NCBI GenBank assembly: GCA_030833265.1
Contig: JAURHO010000064.1
Coordinates: 1 to 8,757 of the forward strand
Direction of reading: 5' to 3'
Origin: Crocinitomicaceae bacterium
Lineage (GTDB): Bacteria; Bacteroidota; Bacteroidia; Flavobacteriales_D; Crocinitomicaceae
Length of the DNA stretch: 8,757 nt
Below, piece by piece: positions 7,182 through 8,757 of the stretch. The position numbers were made by a program, and so were the translations under genes. Positions within the stretch are counted from its first letter, which is position 1; every line of letters begins with the position of its first letter. The notes beneath the pieces were generated by a model. It ran no database searches and was not told where the DNA came from. It saw nothing but the letters and a program-made list of their open reading frames with translations.

Positions 7182-8534
7182 TTAAGGTGTGGTTTGCCAA
7201 TTAACTCTGAAATCGCAATTTTGATAGGCTGCGTCTATGCGGACATAGGCATTTGGAATCTTGGTTTGTACCCATTCATCGAGTGTTTTTTGCTTTTTGT
7301 CGTTTTCGGCAGCGAGCTTGATGAGGGCATAATCTTGTTCGAGGTTCGCTTGATGTGCTGGAACTCTATTCTGAAGGCGCACAATGCGTATCCCCTGCTT
7401 GCGCTCAAATAAATCCATGTATAAAGATGGTTGAGAAATCCCGCCACTTTCTAAGGCGTCGGTCAGGAGGTAAATTTGTTGATCGAGTTCATTGAGTTGT
7501 TCCATGTCCCAATAAATATCCATAGTGTAAGGATTGGTGAGGACTCCTTTGTTTTGCTTGGTCCCGTCATCATTGGAAAAACGAATAACGGCTTCGTCCC
7601 AGGTAATTTGGTTGCGGTTCAGCATTTGGTAGCAGGAATCCATTCTGGATGCTGCAACAGAAATACTTTTTGAGCTGTATTCTGGCATGATTAGAATGTG
7701 CTGACAAGTGTAATCATCACCTTTGCGCGAAATGAGCTTAATGATATGATAACCGTACATTGTTTCAACGATTTCTGAAACTTCTCCGGGCTTCAAATCA
7801 AAAACTGTTGCTTCAAATTGAGGAACCATCATGCCTTTAGAGGCTTGAATTTTACCCCCCTGACTCGCACTCCCGGGATCCATTGACTTGAGTCTGGCCA
7901 TCATGTCAAACGATTTTGAACCCGAAACAATTTGCTTACGAATATCAACCAATTGATCGTAGGCTAATTTTTTGTCGTCTTTGGTCAGCTCTGGAAACTG
8001 AACAATTTGCTGAAAGCTCAGCTTCATGTTGATATAAGGAATGCTGTCTTTTGGTAAGGTTTGATAAAAAGCAGCCACTTCTTTAGGTGTCACGGAGATA
8101 TCGCCTGTAATTTTGCGCTCCATTTCTTGCGCCAACATTTTATTGCGAATAATGGTGCGAAACTCTTCTTTGATCGCTACGGTAGATTTCCCATAAAATG
8201 CCTCGAGGTTTTCTCGGCCACCCATTTTGTTTTCCATGATGCGCAAACGGTTTTCCATTTCTGCATCTACTTGCTCATCGGAAATTTCAAGGCTGTCAAG
8301 CTGAGCTTGGTTTACCAATAATTCTTCAATGAGCAGTTGTTCTAAAATCTGACATGATTTACCCGCTTGCTCTCTTTCTTTCTCATTGAGTTGCAAACGC
8401 TGGGTTTCGAGGTCTGATAATAGAATGATGTGGTCGCCAACTTGGGCAACAATTTGATTAACAACTTTTGGTTGACCAAATAAATGGGTGCTGGTCAGTA
8501 AAAAGCTTAAAGAAAAAAATAGTGTCTTGATCAT
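7182..8534 (-). CDS. surA: SurA-like periplasmic chaperone/peptidyl-prolyl isomerase with tandem parvulin domains
   Basis: The 450-residue protein has a signal peptide (1-20, cut before QPK), a SurA N-terminal chaperone region (about 22-160, starting VVNQIVAQVGDHIILLSDLE), and two parvulin-type domains at about 170-270 and 274-390, the same plan as E. coli SurA (428 residues). It should bind unfolded outer-membrane proteins in the periplasm and may isomerise prolyl bonds. Domain 1 keeps the C-terminal GYHIIKL (261-267) but has QQI (175-177) where active parvulins have HI. Domain 2 keeps QHIL (278-281) but has GIRIVRL (381-387) in place of GYHI. Either domain may therefore be weak or inactive. 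The start ATG overlaps the previous gene's TGA (ATGA), and moxR follows after 4 nt. Confidence 0.92.
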   Translation of the reverse strand: MIKTLFFSLSFLLTSTHLFGQPKVVNQIVAQVGDHIILLSDLETQRLQLNEKEREQAGKSCQILEQLLIEELLVNQAQLDSLEISDEQVDAEMENRLRIMENKMGGRENLEAFYGKSTVAIKEEFRTIIRNKMLAQEMERKITGDISVTPKEVAAFYQTLPKDSIPYINMKLSFQQIVQFPELTKDDKKLAYDQLVDIRKQIVSGSKSFDMMARLKSMDPGSASQGGKIQASKGMMVPQFEATVFDLKPGEVSEIVETMYGYHIIKLISRKGDDYTCQHILIMPEYSSKSISVAASRMDSCYQMLNRNQITWDEAVIRFSNDDGTKQNKGVLTNPYTMDIYWDMEQLNELDQQIYLLTDALESGGISQPSLYMDLFERKQGIRIVRLQNRVPAHQANLEQDYALIKLAAENDKKQKTLDEWVQTKIPNAYVRIDAAYQNCDFRVNWQTTP

Positions 8535-8737
8535 TGGGTTTTTCCGAGTTGGTAGAGAACGTCAGTGTTAATGACGATCTGGTGCTTAGAACGTAACGCC
8601 TCCAACCACTTTTTTTCTAAATAAACTTGGTATATTCTCTCAGATTCAAGCATTTTCCACATTTGATGATGATTATCTTGATGATGATAACGTTGTTTAT
8701 ATTTTCTTAGTTCCCGATATAACTTTAAATATCTCTT
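8531..8737 (-). CDS. C-terminal tail of a second PpiC/SurA-type peptidyl-prolyl isomerase (partial)
   Basis: The frame ending in TGA at 8531-8533 encodes YQVYLEKKWLEALRSKH followed by a short tail ending DVLYQLGKTQ. This resembles the C-terminal end of the long PpiC-type isomerases found immediately upstream of surA in Flavobacteriales (pattern YQxYLEKxWxxxLRxK). Its stop overlaps the surA-like start as ATGA, so the two are almost certainly translationally coupled. Reading upstream, the sequence becomes odd and histidine-rich (HHQDNHHQ), and an in-frame TAG occurs at 8738-8740. The genuine isomerase sequence probably stops being reliable around 8650-8660. The stop could be a chimeric contig end, a frameshift or a real disruption. 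No catalytic domain lies within the window. Confidence 0.6.
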   Translation of the reverse strand, partial: KRYLKLYRELRKYKQRYHHQDNHHQMWKMLESERIYQVYLEKKWLEALRSKHQIVINTDVLYQLGKTQ

Positions 8738-8757
8738 CTAATGAGGATTATTTCGAT
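8650..8757 (+). other. Open plus-strand frame at the right edge, possible foreign gene fragment
   Basis: The plus strand is open from 8590 to the window end. From about 8650 it reads as an acidic start (FDDDYLDDD) followed by alternating hydrophobic residues (VVYIFLVPDITLNIS), which looks more like a real protein than the minus-strand reading of the same bases. No start or domain can be assigned. It mirrors the situation at the left edge, where an opposite-strand coding fragment replaces the expected gene continuation. It may be a piece joined by mis-assembly or chance openness. Confidence 0.25.
8663..8690. repeat. Short direct repeat, 13 bp at 15-bp period
   Basis: TTGATGATGATTA (8663-8675) recurs as TTGATGATGATAA (8678-8690), with one mismatch. 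The 15-bp period is five codons, so it encodes HHQ twice on minus and a double Asp-rich run (DDDYL/DDDN) on plus. It lies where the isomerase frame becomes doubtful, so low-complexity sequence may have helped a wrong join. Confidence 0.5.

Noticed and set aside
60..8668. Shared 7-mer TTTGATG near both abnormal ends as recombination sites of an invertible segment
   Set aside because: Seven bases are too few to mean much, and the copies are in direct rather than inverted orientation, so they would not support inversion.

Overview
The window looks like a chromosomal segment, or a whole metagenomic contig, from a marine or aquatic Bacteroidota, most likely Flavobacteriales. The reasons are a TonB-dependent receptor with an N-terminal carboxypeptidase-regulatory-like domain, a bacteroidete-type phosphosulfolactate synthase next to a TPR protein, a tandem-parvulin SurA beside an MoxR ATPase, a secreted VCBS/FG-GAP protein, A-rich translation starts without clear Shine-Dalgarno sequences, and moderately AT-rich DNA. 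No genus can be named from the sequence alone.

All complete genes lie on the minus strand, so transcription runs from right to left. At the right edge is the C-terminal tail of a PpiC/SurA-type peptidyl-prolyl isomerase. It overlaps the start of a second, complete SurA-like chaperone/isomerase by ATGA, and an MoxR AAA+ ATPase follows 4 nt later. A short hairpin with a T-run (6188-6208) plausibly ends this envelope-quality-control operon. A 746-residue TonB-dependent receptor stands alone next. A 101-nt gap follows, holding a DnaA-box-like inverted repeat and a weak bacteroidete promoter candidate. Last comes a tight operon: a TPR protein, ATGA-coupled to a ComA-family phosphosulfolactate synthase, which overlaps a seven-bladed WD40 protein by 35 nt, followed 24 nt later by a secreted VCBS/FG-GAP protein.

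The left half may link sulfonate chemistry (phosphoenolpyruvate plus sulfite) to two protein-interaction scaffolds. In Bacteroidota such a route could feed cysteate and sulfonolipid synthesis, but that is inference. The right half is outer-membrane protein biogenesis (periplasmic isomerase/chaperones), a product class that includes the neighbouring receptor.

Both ends are abnormal. At the left edge the VCBS gene stops abruptly, and the opposite strand reads into a well-formed 'DGGLGDFDGIVN' secreted-protein motif. The two readings share about 20 nt. At the right edge the isomerase frame meets a stop, while the plus strand is open to the end. This pattern suggests chimeric contig ends, or less likely real inversion breakpoints. 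I found no RNA gene, CRISPR array or insertion sequence, and no convincing evidence of a wholly new system. The least explained parts are the TPR-ComA-WD40 unit and the two end junctions.
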